Shown here: positions 1 to 7,143 of the stretch, in pieces
Layout: the number at the start of each line of letters is the position of its first letter
Numbering within the stretch: the stretch's first letter is position 1
Assembly (NCBI GenBank): GCA_021108055.1
Contig: JAIORR010000360.1
Span: 1-12,283 of the forward strand
DNA: 12,283 nucleotides
DNA from: Candidatus Cloacimonadota bacterium
Lineage (GTDB): Bacteria; Cloacimonadota; Cloacimonadia; Cloacimonadales; TCS61
Reading direction: 5' to 3'
Notes under the pieces: model-generated
The model's input: the letters and a program-made list of their open reading frames with translations, nothing else
The model's database searches: none
Told to the model about the DNA's origin: nothing
Translations under genes and position numbers: made by a program

Positions 1-1
1 C

Positions 2-76
2 GTCAATGATAAAAATGGAACAATCTGGTTAAGTTCGATCTATGGTAGTTGCATATCCCTGAAAATGAAATTGTAA
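2..76 (+). other. Open frame at the left edge, probable frameshifted upstream part of the zinc-ribbon gene
   Basis: A reading frame is open from the first bases of the window to a TAA at 74-76 and overlaps the next gene in another frame. Its residues (NDKNGTIWLSSIYGSCIS) resemble the segment found just before the zinc module in the neighbouring proteins (DNKESGYLLLSPYLNIFS in the next gene, DILMSPYLDVF in NfnB). One extra A in the A-run at 62-65 would join this frame to the next gene, giving SCISLKNEIVIFECPHC. That parallels STIRLPEKKAVKQIKCWHC. The resemblance is short, and a chance ending of an unrelated gene is possible. Confidence 0.35.
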
Positions 77-753
77 TTTTCGAATGTCCACATTGCAAAA
101 CACAAATCGTTAGTGATAAGAAATGTGAAGCCTGCACTTCTCCTTTGGTACAATTGAATCTGCTCGATGGTGGAAAAGTCAGCCTTTGTTCAAAAGCCGG
201 ATGTAAAAATCATTCAGTCGAATTTCAGGATCTGAAAACAGCTTTAGGTCATATATATGGAGATTTTTCTTATCATGGGAACAGTACGAGAAATATTAAA
301 ATCATTAAAAACCCTAAAGAGAAACAGAAAGAAAAGATCAAAAAGGATGATCGTGAAACGATTATATCGGGAACTTATCTGCAATCATTTTGTCCGCATT
401 GCCAAAAAAGTCTGATTGAGAATAACATGCTGAAATTCAAAATAGAAAAAGACAACAAAGAATCGGGATATCTCTTATTAAGTCCGTATTTGAATATTTT
501 TTCCCATAAATCAACGATCAGGTTACCAGAGAAAAAAGCTGTAAAACAGATAAAATGCTGGCATTGTGACAGTAGTTTATTGGAAAAAGATAGAAAATGT
601 CCAAAATGTAATTCAGAAGTTGCCAAGATTGCAGTTGCGGCGATGTCCAAAATGATCGATTTTTATATATGCTCAAAAAAAGGATGTACTTGGCATGGTT
701 TAAGTGACGAAGACTTAAAATATATTATTTTTGAAGATAGCGAGGAATGGTAA
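49..753 (+). CDS. Tandem zinc-ribbon protein upstream of nfnA
   Basis: I do not recognise a named family. The 234-residue product is soluble, with no signal peptide or membrane segment. It holds two copies of a Cys module: C13, C16, C26, C29, C47, C52 (His55) and C170, C173, C184, C187, C208, C213 (His216). The pattern is C-x2-C-x9/10-C-x2-C-x17/20-C-x4-C-x2-H. A further CPHC pair lies at 115-118, and a Lys-rich linker at about 88-103. Residues 110-225 match residues 14-130 of NfnB encoded two genes downstream. The stop lies one base before the nfnA start, so the genes are surely co-transcribed. A role as a metal-binding partner or scaffold for the NfnAB complex is inference. The only usable start here is TTG at 49 with no Shine-Dalgarno, directly after an in-frame TAG; the true start is probably upstream, behind a frameshift. 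Confidence 0.75.
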   Translation: MHIPENEIVIFECPHCKTQIVSDKKCEACTSPLVQLNLLDGGKVSLCSKAGCKNHSVEFQDLKTALGHIYGDFSYHGNSTRNIKIIKNPKEKQKEKIKKDDRETIISGTYLQSFCPHCQKSLIENNMLKFKIEKDNKESGYLLLSPYLNIFSHKSTIRLPEKKAVKQIKCWHCDSSLLEKDRKCPKCNSEVAKIAVAAMSKMIDFYICSKKGCTWHGLSDEDLKYIIFEDSEEW

Positions 754-754
754 T

Positions 755-1579
755 ATGTTTGAAATTATCCTGAAGCAGGAAATGGCGAAAAGTACTATCG
801 TCAGATTCGATATCAAAGCTCCTAAGATTGCAGCCAAGATCAAGCCCGGTCAATTCGTGATCATTCGCGTTAATGAAACTGGCGAAAGAATTCCTCTAAC
901 TGTTGCAGATGTAGATTCTTTTAGCGGCTCTATAACAATTATTTTTCAAGTTGTGGGTAAAAGTACAGCTTTGATGAGATCATTAAATGCGGGAGATTTT
1001 TTTAAAGATGTGGTCGGACCTCTCGGTAAAGCAGCGCATATTGAAAAACTGGGAACAGTCATTGTCGTTGGAGGAGGAACCGGAATCGCAATCCTTCATC
1101 ATATTACAAAAGCTATGAAACAGGTTGGAAATTATATAATCGGGATTATCGGAGCAAGAGAAAAAGGGATGTTGATTCTGGAAGAAGAAATGAAATCTTT
1201 ATGTGATGAAATGATAATTACAACAGATGATGGAAGTTATGGTCAGCAGGGGTTCGTTACTCAACCATTAGAAAAATATTTGAATGAGCGGCATGATATC
1301 AAAGAAGTTTATGCCATCGGCCCGATCATAATGATGAAAAATGTGAGCAATTTAACTAAAAAATTCGGAATTAAAACTATGGTTAGTTTGAATCCGATCA
1401 TGGTTGATGGAACCGGAATGTGCGGTTGTTGTCGGGTTACAATTGGTAATAAAACAAAATTTTGTTGTGTCGACGGACCGGATTTTGAAGCAATAGACAT
1501 CGATTTTGACGAACTTGAAAAACGGAATTCAATGTATATCAAAGAAGAAAAAGATGCTTTACTATTTTCTATAAAATAA
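755..1579 (+). CDS. nfnA: NfnA: NADH-binding small subunit of electron-bifurcating ferredoxin:NADP+ transhydrogenase
   Basis: This 274-residue protein belongs to the ferredoxin-NADP reductase-like family that includes NfnA, SudB and PyrK. Visible features are the FAD-binding motif RIPLT (45-49), the NAD-binding glycine motif GGGTG (106-110), DDGSYGQQG (158-166), VYAIGP (185-190) and a C-terminal [2Fe-2S] segment, DGTGMCGCCRV to KFCCVDG. In the family this cluster has three Cys and one Asp ligand; here Asp218 and Cys223, 225/226 and 237/238 are the candidates. Two residues that I remember as Ala in relatives are Cys here. With NfnB it should couple NADH and reduced ferredoxin to NADP+ reduction in the cytoplasm. 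An open frame extends back to a TTG at 731, but ATG 755 has GAGGA at 742-746 and avoids overlap with the upstream gene. Adjacent NfnB makes the assignment firm; SudB is an older name. Confidence 0.9.
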   Translation: MFEIILKQEMAKSTIVRFDIKAPKIAAKIKPGQFVIIRVNETGERIPLTVADVDSFSGSITIIFQVVGKSTALMRSLNAGDFFKDVVGPLGKAAHIEKLGTVIVVGGGTGIAILHHITKAMKQVGNYIIGIIGAREKGMLILEEEMKSLCDEMIITTDDGSYGQQGFVTQPLEKYLNERHDIKEVYAIGPIIMMKNVSNLTKKFGIKTMVSLNPIMVDGTGMCGCCRVTIGNKTKFCCVDGPDFEAIDIDFDELEKRNSMYIKEEKDALLFSIK

Positions 1580-1589
1580 GGATAAGATT

Positions 1590-3374
1590 ATGTTAGATTA
1601 TGATGTTAAGTATTTGCGTTATAAGACTTTTTTAAATACATATTGCCCTCACTGCAACAACAGTTTCAATGTCAAGAAGGACAATAAGGAATTACTGGTT
1701 TTCAAGGCAAAATTTAAAAAACAGGATATAGATATTTTGATGAGTCCATATCTTGATGTTTTTGAAATCGAAGCATCGGTTTTTCTCGAAGAAGGATATG
1801 AATTATCAGATTTGATCTGTCCTCATTGCCATAAAAGTCTGGTTACGAATGAGAGAAAGTGTGAAGAATGTAATACAAAAGTTGCGAAATTAATTATAAC
1901 TGCATATTCCAAACTGCTTCCGTTTTATATTTGCCTTAAACACGGATGTGAATGGCATGGATTGACAAAAGCTGATGAGAGAAGAATCAAACTGAAAATT
2001 CCTCGCCAGGAAATGCCGGAACAGGATCAGAAATTAAGAATCCATAATTTTATAGAAGTACCTTATGGATTAACAACAGAATTAGCGCTTCTGGAAGCGG
2101 GAAGATGCTTGCAATGTAAAAACCCGAAATGCGTTGAAGGCTGTCCAGTTAATATTGATATTCCAGAATTTATCAAGCTCATCTGTGAAGAGAAATTTGA
2201 TGAAGCCGCCAAGAAAATCAAAGAGAGAAATGTCTTGCCGGCTGTTTGTGGAAGAGTTTGTCCTCAAGAAGATCAATGTGAAAAATTATGCGTATTGGGA
2301 ATTCGGGATAAACCTGTAGCAATCGGTAACCTGGAAAGATTTGTCGTTGATTATGAACGTAAGATGGACCTCGTGAAAATCCCGATTATAAAATCAAAAA
2401 CAAATAAGAGAATTGCTGTTGTCGGGTCCGGTCCCGGAGGAATTACAGTTGCTGCAGATCTGACTTTACTCGGTTATTCGGTCACGATTTTTGAAGCATT
2501 ACATCAACCCGGAGGAGTTCTGGTCTATGGAATTCCCGAATTCAGATTACCAAAATCAATCGTTAATTTTGAGATCGATTATTTGAAAAGACTCGGTTGC
2601 AAGATTGAATTGAATCAGGTGATCGGAAATATTCATACGATCGACGAACTTCTAAAAAATTTCGATGCAGTTTATATTGGAGTTGGCGCAGGATTACCAT
2701 GGTTCATGAATATTCCCGGTGAAAATTTATGTAATGTTTTCTCTGCCAATGAATACCTGACCAGGATCAATTTGATGAAAGCATACAAATTTCCTGAATA
2801 CGATACTCCTATACCTGTTGGAGATAAAGTTGCCGTGGTCGGAGGTGGAAATGTTGCTATGGATTGTGCCAGGAATGCCCTTAGAACCGGAGCAAAAGAA
2901 GTTACTATCGTGTATCGTCGTTCGCGGATAGAAATGCCTGCCAGAAACGAAGAAATTCACCATGCTGAAGAAGAAGGCGTTAAATTCAAACTTCTTACAA
3001 ATCCTGTAGTATATATTGGAAATGACCAGAATTGGATTAAAGGAATGGAATGTGTTCGGATGAAATTAGGAGAACCTGATGATTCCGGCAGAAGAAGACC
3101 TGTTATAATCAAAGATTCTAATTTTTATCAGGAATGTGATATTGTAATTGTGGCAATCGGAAATGGTCCAAATCCCATAATATTTGATTCGACTCCAGAT
3201 CTGAAAAGGAATAAATGGGGATATATTGAGGTAAATCCTGAAACAATGGAAACTTCAAAAGAATTTGTTTATGCCGGAGGTGATATTGTTACCGGATCAG
3301 CTACAGTAATTCTGGCAATGGGAGCAGGAAGAACTGCTGCAAATGCCATTCATGAAAAATTATCAGGGTATTAA
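1590..3374 (+). CDS. nfnB: NfnB with a fused N-terminal zinc-ribbon domain: FAD/[4Fe-4S] large subunit of NADPH:ferredoxin bifurcating transhydrogenase
   Basis: The 594-residue protein is about 130 residues longer than usual NfnB, GltD-like or SudA proteins (about 465). Residues 1-135 form a zinc-ribbon domain (Cys 19, 22, 77, 80, 91, 94, 115, 120; WHGL at 122-125) homologous to the first gene of the operon. Then follow the two-cluster domain (C173, C176, C181, C185 and C220, C224, C230, C234), a first Rossmann motif GSGPGG (279-284) with acidic E302 for FAD, a second, GGGNVA (418-423), with YRRSR (442-446) typical of NADPH binding, and the C-terminal FAD motif YAGGD (561-565). All catalytic parts look complete. 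The start ATG lies 10 bases after the nfnA stop, behind AAGGATAAG. The known function is reversible bifurcation between NADPH, NAD+ and ferredoxin; the role of the added domain is unknown. Confidence 0.92.
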   Translation: MLDYDVKYLRYKTFLNTYCPHCNNSFNVKKDNKELLVFKAKFKKQDIDILMSPYLDVFEIEASVFLEEGYELSDLICPHCHKSLVTNERKCEECNTKVAKLIITAYSKLLPFYICLKHGCEWHGLTKADERRIKLKIPRQEMPEQDQKLRIHNFIEVPYGLTTELALLEAGRCLQCKNPKCVEGCPVNIDIPEFIKLICEEKFDEAAKKIKERNVLPAVCGRVCPQEDQCEKLCVLGIRDKPVAIGNLERFVVDYERKMDLVKIPIIKSKTNKRIAVVGSGPGGITVAADLTLLGYSVTIFEALHQPGGVLVYGIPEFRLPKSIVNFEIDYLKRLGCKIELNQVIGNIHTIDELLKNFDAVYIGVGAGLPWFMNIPGENLCNVFSANEYLTRINLMKAYKFPEYDTPIPVGDKVAVVGGGNVAMDCARNALRTGAKEVTIVYRRSRIEMPARNEEIHHAEEEGVKFKLLTNPVVYIGNDQNWIKGMECVRMKLGEPDDSGRRRPVIIKDSNFYQECDIVIVAIGNGPNPIIFDSTPDLKRNKWGYIEVNPETMETSKEFVYAGGDIVTGSATVILAMGAGRTAANAIHEKLSGY

Positions 3375-3409
3375 AAACCTTGCGAAAGTTTAAAACCTTC
3401 GCAAGGTTT
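3375..3409 (+). terminator. 12-bp perfect inverted repeat after nfnB; possible terminator or dispersed palindrome
   Basis: The arms AAACCTTGCGAA (3375-3386) and TTCGCAAGGTTT (3398-3409) are perfectly complementary across an 11-base loop, and the left arm begins right after the nfnB stop. Only TTT closes the right arm, with no longer U-tract, so a classical intrinsic terminator is not certain. The loop also carries AAAACC next to the right arm, so the region reads like AACCTTGCGAA units in both orientations. I have the impression that such palindromes are dispersed in other FCB genomes, but this could not be checked. Confidence 0.6.
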
Positions 3410-3427
3410 AAAGGTATTCCTTTCTGA

Positions 3428-3470
3428 AACTTCCTGTGAAGTAATTCTTAAACATAAGATTCGTGAAGTT
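3428..3470. repeat. Imperfect nested dyad between convergent nfnB and the 94-residue protein gene
   Basis: AACTTC (3428-3433) pairs with GAAGTT (3465-3470), and inside it AATTCTTA (3443-3450) pairs with TAAGATT (3455-3461) with one bulge. This could be a weak terminator for the minus-strand gene ending at 3505 or a decayed repeat. The rest of the gap 3410-3504 shows nothing else. Confidence 0.3.
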
Positions 3471-3504
3471 CTACAGAATTCAATTCACTATAACAGAGAT
3501 ATTA

Positions 3505-3789
3505 TTAAAAAATCTCCATTAAATCGTTACCCGGAATCTTGATTCCATAACATCCAACTCCAGTATGTTTGATTACGGTTCCATCTTTGGTTTTACTGAA
3601 AAGATCATCTGTAGTAACAGTTATTGTTCTATCCGGTTCAATTTCGCATGGCCAGGGATATGTTTTTGGACCATTTTTAAGTTGATACATTTTTTTCTTG
3701 TTTTTGGAAACATTTAATTTCCTGTCGCCTTCATCAAACGGGAAAGCATAAGAACCGAAAGATCCTTTTTTTTCTTCTAAGGGTTGCAT
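3505..3789 (-). CDS. Uncharacterised 94-residue protein with its own sigma-54 promoter
   Basis: I do not recognise this protein. It is small and Lys-rich in the first half, with aromatic and proline patches (YAFPF, YPWPC), two cysteines (C48, C80) and a C-terminal part GTVIKHTGVGCYGIKIPG that looks like beta strands. It has no signal peptide, membrane segment or DNA-binding motif, so it is probably cytoplasmic. The frame remains open up to an ATG at 3840, but that start would lie inside the sigma-54 promoter. The ATG at 3789 has a perfect AGGAGG at 3800-3795 with a 5-base spacer, so I start there. The neighbouring genes upstream on the same strand are an NtrC-type regulator and its kinase, the natural candidates for its control. 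It is a single gene, expressed on demand; its function is open. Confidence 0.75.
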   Translation of the reverse strand: MQPLEEKKGSFGSYAFPFDEGDRKLNVSKNKKKMYQLKNGPKTYPWPCEIEPDRTITVTTDDLFSKTKDGTVIKHTGVGCYGIKIPGNDLMEIF

Positions 3790-3794
3790 GATTT

Positions 3795-3800
3795 CCTCCT
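3795..3800 (-). promoter_or_regulatory. Strong ribosome binding site fixing the start of the 94-residue protein
   Basis: AGGAGG on the minus strand lies five bases before the ATG at 3789. Together with the promoter just upstream it rules out the longer 111-residue reading of this frame. Confidence 0.8.
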
Positions 3801-3823
3801 TATATTCTTTTGAAAAATATACA

Positions 3824-3839
3824 AGCAAATACTGTGCCA
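3824..3839 (-). promoter_or_regulatory. Sigma-54 (-24/-12) promoter of the 94-residue protein gene
   Basis: The minus strand reads TGGCACAGTATTTGCT, which matches the sigma-54 consensus TGGCAC-N5-TTGCW at every defined position, with the invariant GG and GC elements correctly spaced. The expected transcription start is near 3813, giving a leader of about 24 bases that contains the AGGAGG ribosome binding site. A sigma-54 activator with an intact GAFTGA motif is encoded immediately upstream on the same strand, which makes a functional promoter very likely. Confidence 0.85.
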
Positions 3840-3869
3840 TGTAAAAGGGTAATCATAGTAATATGAGTT

Positions 3870-3900
3870 AATATCCTTTCATTTATAAAGTTAGGATATT
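3870..3900. promoter_or_regulatory. 8-bp perfect dyad upstream of the sigma-54 promoter
   Basis: AATATCCT (3870-3877) and AGGATATT (3893-3900) form a perfect inverted repeat with a 15-base spacer. It is centred about 72 bases upstream of the predicted start at 3813. It could be an operator or a bending-protein site; no regulator can be assigned. Confidence 0.35.
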
Positions 3901-3969
3901 GAAACAAGATGAATTCAGAGATTTTAGCATCTAAATATATATCATAAGAAGTGGGAAAAAATATGACTT

Positions 3970-3986
3970 CGGGGAGAAATACCCCG
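3970..3986. promoter_or_regulatory. 17-bp palindrome, candidate enhancer site of the NtrC-type regulator (or hairpin terminator)
   Basis: CGGGGAGAAATACCCCG has perfect 5-bp GC arms. It is centred about 165 bases upstream of the predicted sigma-54 transcription start, within the usual range for enhancer sites of NtrC-family activators. It matches TGGGGAAAAATACCTCG (minus strand at 7160-7144) at 14 of 17 positions. A weaker half-site, TGGGAAAAAATATGACT, lies beside it at 3952-3968. A T-rich stretch on its plus-strand side means it could also act as a terminator; the shared copies upstream of the kinase gene favour a binding site. Confidence 0.5.
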
Positions 3987-4061
3987 ATTTATTGATATTT
4001 TTATATTTTTTGTTATTTGTAATTATTTTTAAATTGGGTATAAATCTTATTCTGGAAGTAA

Positions 4062-5405
4062 TTAACTATTCATCTTTTTCAATTTTTCTCTTAAAGTTTT
4101 CCTGTCTATTCCCAATAATTTAGCGGCTTTTGTTTTATTGTCTTCAACACTGACCAGAACATTTTTAATATATTCCAGTTCAACTTCAACAAGAGTCCGA
4201 TCCAGACCAGACTGCTTTAAAGCAGTAAATCGCATTAATGGTGGCAGATCGGGAATATCGATATGCTGATCATCATTCATTAAAATGATACGGTGGATAA
4301 CATTTTCCAATTCTCTAACATTTCCGGGCCAATGATATTCTTTAAATACTTTAAGTGCTTTTTCGGAAAATTCAGGTATGTTCTTTCCAAGAATTTGAGC
4401 ATATTTTTTTGAAAAAAAATTAGTTAGAAGAAGAATGTCATCTCCTCTTTTCCGAAGTGAAGGAAGATCGATCGTGATTACATTCAAACGATAAAAAAGA
4501 TCTTCCCGAAATTTCTCTTTTTCAACTAAACCATAAAGGTGTTTATTGGTCGCACAAATAATTCTGACATCGACCTTACGCGGATGTTTTGCACCTACCA
4601 TATAAATTTCTTTACTTTCCAGAATTCTAAGTAGCTTGACCTGCATGGAAATACTGGTTTCGCTAACTTCATCCAAAAAGATAGAACCACCGTCAGCAGT
4701 TAGAAAAAAACCATCACGATTCTCATAAGCTCCCGTAAAAGCACCTTTGACATAACCGAAAAGCTCGCTTTCAAGAAGACTTTCCGGAATAGCTCCGCAA
4801 TTGATCGGAACAAAAGGGGCAGAAGAACGCGAACTATTATAATGAATAGCTCTTGAAATCAACTCCTTTCCGGTTCCGCTTTCTCCATAGATCAAAACAG
4901 TCGAGGATGTTTGAGAAGCTTTCAGGACTTCTTTGAAGACTTTCTTCATCGTATCAGATTCACCTACGATTCCAAAACTTTTTGTAAAATTGAGTTTATT
5001 CTGGGATTTGATCTTTCTCGAAAATTTCAGCTTATTAAATGCTTTTTTAACAGCTCCCAGGAGTTCCTCTTCCGTAAATGGTTTGGTCAGGTAATCTTGT
5101 GCTCCAATCTTAACTGCTTCGACTGCGCTTTCGATTGAAGGATAACCGGTAATCATGATAACTTCCGAATCTTTGTTATTTTCCCTTACATGTTTGATCA
5201 GATCGATTCCGCTTACTTTCGGCATTTTCAGATCAGTTATGATCAGATCAATATGAATCGAATTTAAAATCTGGATAGCATTGTTTACATCAGAAGTTGT
5301 GAAAACCTTGTAACCTTTATCAGAAAGGTTTCTCTGAATTATTAATCTTGTATCTGCGGAATCGTCAACTACCAGAATTTTATCCATTTTCTCAGTTTTT
5401 GTCAT
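4062..5405 (-). CDS. NtrC-family sigma-54-dependent response regulator
   Basis: The 447-residue protein has the full three-domain layout. The receiver domain (about 8-125) has the acidic pair D14/D15, phospho-acceptor D58 in TDLKMP, T86 and K108. The AAA+ domain (about 145-375) has Walker A GESGTGK (174-180), the sigma-54 contact loop GAFTGA (221-226), Walker B SIFLDE (241-246) and arginine-finger region FREDLFYRLNV (299-309). A Fis-type helix-turn-helix lies at about 420-443 (KTKAAKLLGIDRKTL). It should oligomerise on phosphorylation and use ATP to open sigma-54 promoters. The kinase gene ends 18 bases upstream, so the two form an operon. The start ATG has GGAG at 5416-5413; a second ATG at residue 7 is less likely. 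The sigma-54 promoter at 3824-3839 is the obvious local target. Subfamily naming (AtoC, ZraR or NtrC) is not possible from sequence alone. Confidence 0.93.
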   Translation of the reverse strand: MTKTEKMDKILVVDDSADTRLIIQRNLSDKGYKVFTTSDVNNAIQILNSIHIDLIITDLKMPKVSGIDLIKHVRENNKDSEVIMITGYPSIESAVEAVKIGAQDYLTKPFTEEELLGAVKKAFNKLKFSRKIKSQNKLNFTKSFGIVGESDTMKKVFKEVLKASQTSSTVLIYGESGTGKELISRAIHYNSSRSSAPFVPINCGAIPESLLESELFGYVKGAFTGAYENRDGFFLTADGGSIFLDEVSETSISMQVKLLRILESKEIYMVGAKHPRKVDVRIICATNKHLYGLVEKEKFREDLFYRLNVITIDLPSLRKRGDDILLLTNFFSKKYAQILGKNIPEFSEKALKVFKEYHWPGNVRELENVIHRIILMNDDQHIDIPDLPPLMRFTALKQSGLDRTLVEVELEYIKNVLVSVEDNKTKAAKLLGIDRKTLREKLKKMNS

Positions 5406-5423
5406 TTATTATCTCCGTATCAT

Positions 5424-7103
5424 TTAGCTTTTTACAGGCAGGACAACTTCAAACTTTGATCCAGCGTTTACTTTGCTTTCAACTTTGATCGAACCACCAT
5501 GTGAACTGACAATTCCGTGCACTACAGGAAGTCCGAGTCCGGTTCCTTCGGTTATATCTTTGGTTGTGAAAAAAGGAATAAAAATCTGCCTGAGAATTTC
5601 ATCACTCATCCCGATTCCCGTATCTTTAACAATAAAGGAAACATGTTCATTAGAAGCTATGGTTTCTATCGTCAGTTTTCCGCCATTTGGCATTGCTTGA
5701 ATTGCGTTTACAACGAGATTTACCAGAACCTGATATAATTGGGATGAATCTGCGATTATGTCTTTGATATTGTCAGAAAATAATCGAGTAACCTCTATAC
5801 CATTTTTTTCACAGCGGGACATTAAAAAATAAAGTCCATTCTCTATTAATTGATTGAGATTAACTTTTGTTTTTTGAGGAGGCATCTGTCTTGAGAACAA
5901 CATTAATTTCTTAATAATTTCTCGGGCATGTAAAGATGCAGAAACAATTCCATCAAGGTCATTTTTTTCCTGTTTGGTTAGATTATCATTTTTTTGAAGC
6001 AGTTGAGCGAATCCTAGAATATTTGCTAACGGTTCATTAAGTTCATGGGCAACACCTGCAGATAACTGTCCGATCGTAGCTAGCCTGTCTGCATGACGGA
6101 GCTGATTTTCCAATTTTTCTTTTTCATTTTCAGCTATTCTCCGTTCCACGATTATCGCTATTTCGCGAGCCACGACATCGATCAAATGTCGTTCTTCTAT
6201 AAGAAAAGGAGATTCATCAAAATTTAATGCTTTTTTAGGATAAGCAACTTCAACGAATCCTCTTTTCACTCCATTTAATAAGATATTAGAAGATTGTTTC
6301 CGGGAGTTAACATTAAAATTTGGTGATGTATAATATTTTCCATCTAGAACAATTCTGGCAGTTGCTACTTTTGGATATTGCAAAGCAGGTGGAAGAAGGT
6401 TAACGATTTGCTGTAATATTTTATCAAGGGAAAGGTCAGTTTTATCGCCAACTCGAGCAATCCCGAATAAACAGGTTAGTTCCTTAACTCTTTCATTCAA
6501 ATTGATTTGCGTGTGGAGATGATTAAAAGCAATCCCGAGACTTTGAGTAATATTCTCCAATAATTCGATTTTTTTAGAGTTAAATAGATCCTTTTTCAAA
6601 CAGTGAACAACAAGAATTCCATCTGTTTTAAAAATTTTATTTATGGTTATAATTGCAAATGATTGAGCCTTATTCTTTCCAATTTGCAAATTTTCATCAT
6701 TATTGAAATATGAACCTTTTTCAGTAAAATTATTATCTTGATGATCAAATTCATTATTTAAAATTTTATTACAGATAGCGATTATTTTATTATTTTTATA
6801 TTTGCTCTTAAAATCGAATTTATTTTTTTTGGACATGATTTCCATAATAAATTTTGGTTTGTTTATAGTATTATATTTTGCATAATATTGATTTTTTATA
6901 TCTTTTAACCATAATTCATAAATATCATATCCCATATATTCCTGTATCATTTTTAATGATTCTTTTATAAAAAAATCTGATGATATTTTTTTGCTGGCAA
7001 ATAATAATATTTGATGTGATATTCTATAAAAATTTTTTAATGATTCACAATTCTCATTAATTTGATCTTGTGTTTTTATTTTTTTCATAGGAATATAATA
7101 CAT
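5424..7103 (-). CDS. Soluble GAF-domain sensor histidine kinase, partner of the NtrC-type regulator
   Basis: The 559-residue protein has no membrane segment, so it senses a cytoplasmic signal. Counting from the ATG at 7088, two GAF-like regions (about 20-190 and 200-320) precede a HisKA dimerisation domain with the phosphorylated His348 in AHELNEPL. The HATPase domain follows with the N box (NLVVNAIQAM, 457-466), DTGIGM (489-494) and GTGLGL (516-521). All catalytic boxes are intact. The first GAF-like region is very Asn/Lys/Ile-rich and its DNA more AT-rich than the rest, hinting at fast divergence. The start is unsure: ATG 7103 has only a weak AGAAG upstream, and ATG 7088 has none. Co-transcription with the regulator and the shared NtrB-like kinase core make them a likely pair. 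The ligand is unknown. Confidence 0.9.
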   Translation of the reverse strand: MYYIPMKKIKTQDQINENCESLKNFYRISHQILLFASKKISSDFFIKESLKMIQEYMGYDIYELWLKDIKNQYYAKYNTINKPKFIMEIMSKKNKFDFKSKYKNNKIIAICNKILNNEFDHQDNNFTEKGSYFNNDENLQIGKNKAQSFAIITINKIFKTDGILVVHCLKKDLFNSKKIELLENITQSLGIAFNHLHTQINLNERVKELTCLFGIARVGDKTDLSLDKILQQIVNLLPPALQYPKVATARIVLDGKYYTSPNFNVNSRKQSSNILLNGVKRGFVEVAYPKKALNFDESPFLIEERHLIDVVAREIAIIVERRIAENEKEKLENQLRHADRLATIGQLSAGVAHELNEPLANILGFAQLLQKNDNLTKQEKNDLDGIVSASLHAREIIKKLMLFSRQMPPQKTKVNLNQLIENGLYFLMSRCEKNGIEVTRLFSDNIKDIIADSSQLYQVLVNLVVNAIQAMPNGGKLTIETIASNEHVSFIVKDTGIGMSDEILRQIFIPFFTTKDITEGTGLGLPVVHGIVSSHGGSIKVESKVNAGSKFEVVLPVKS

Positions 7104-7143
7104 TTATTAAACTTCTAACTGTCAAGAAAAAAATATTCATAAT

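Noticed and set aside
2134..2319. A 61-codon frame inside nfnB on the same strand
   Set aside because: It is an out-of-frame shadow over the iron-sulfur domain, without a ribosome binding site.
3505..3840. A 111-residue reading of the small minus-strand gene starting at 3840
   Set aside because: Its first codons are the sigma-54 promoter itself, and the perfect AGGAGG lies before the internal ATG at 3789.
7095..7125. TTGACA (7125-7120) with TATTAT (7100-7095) as the kinase promoter
   Set aside because: The spacer would be 19 bases and transcription would begin at the second ATG (7088), giving a leaderless message; possible but too weak to annotate.
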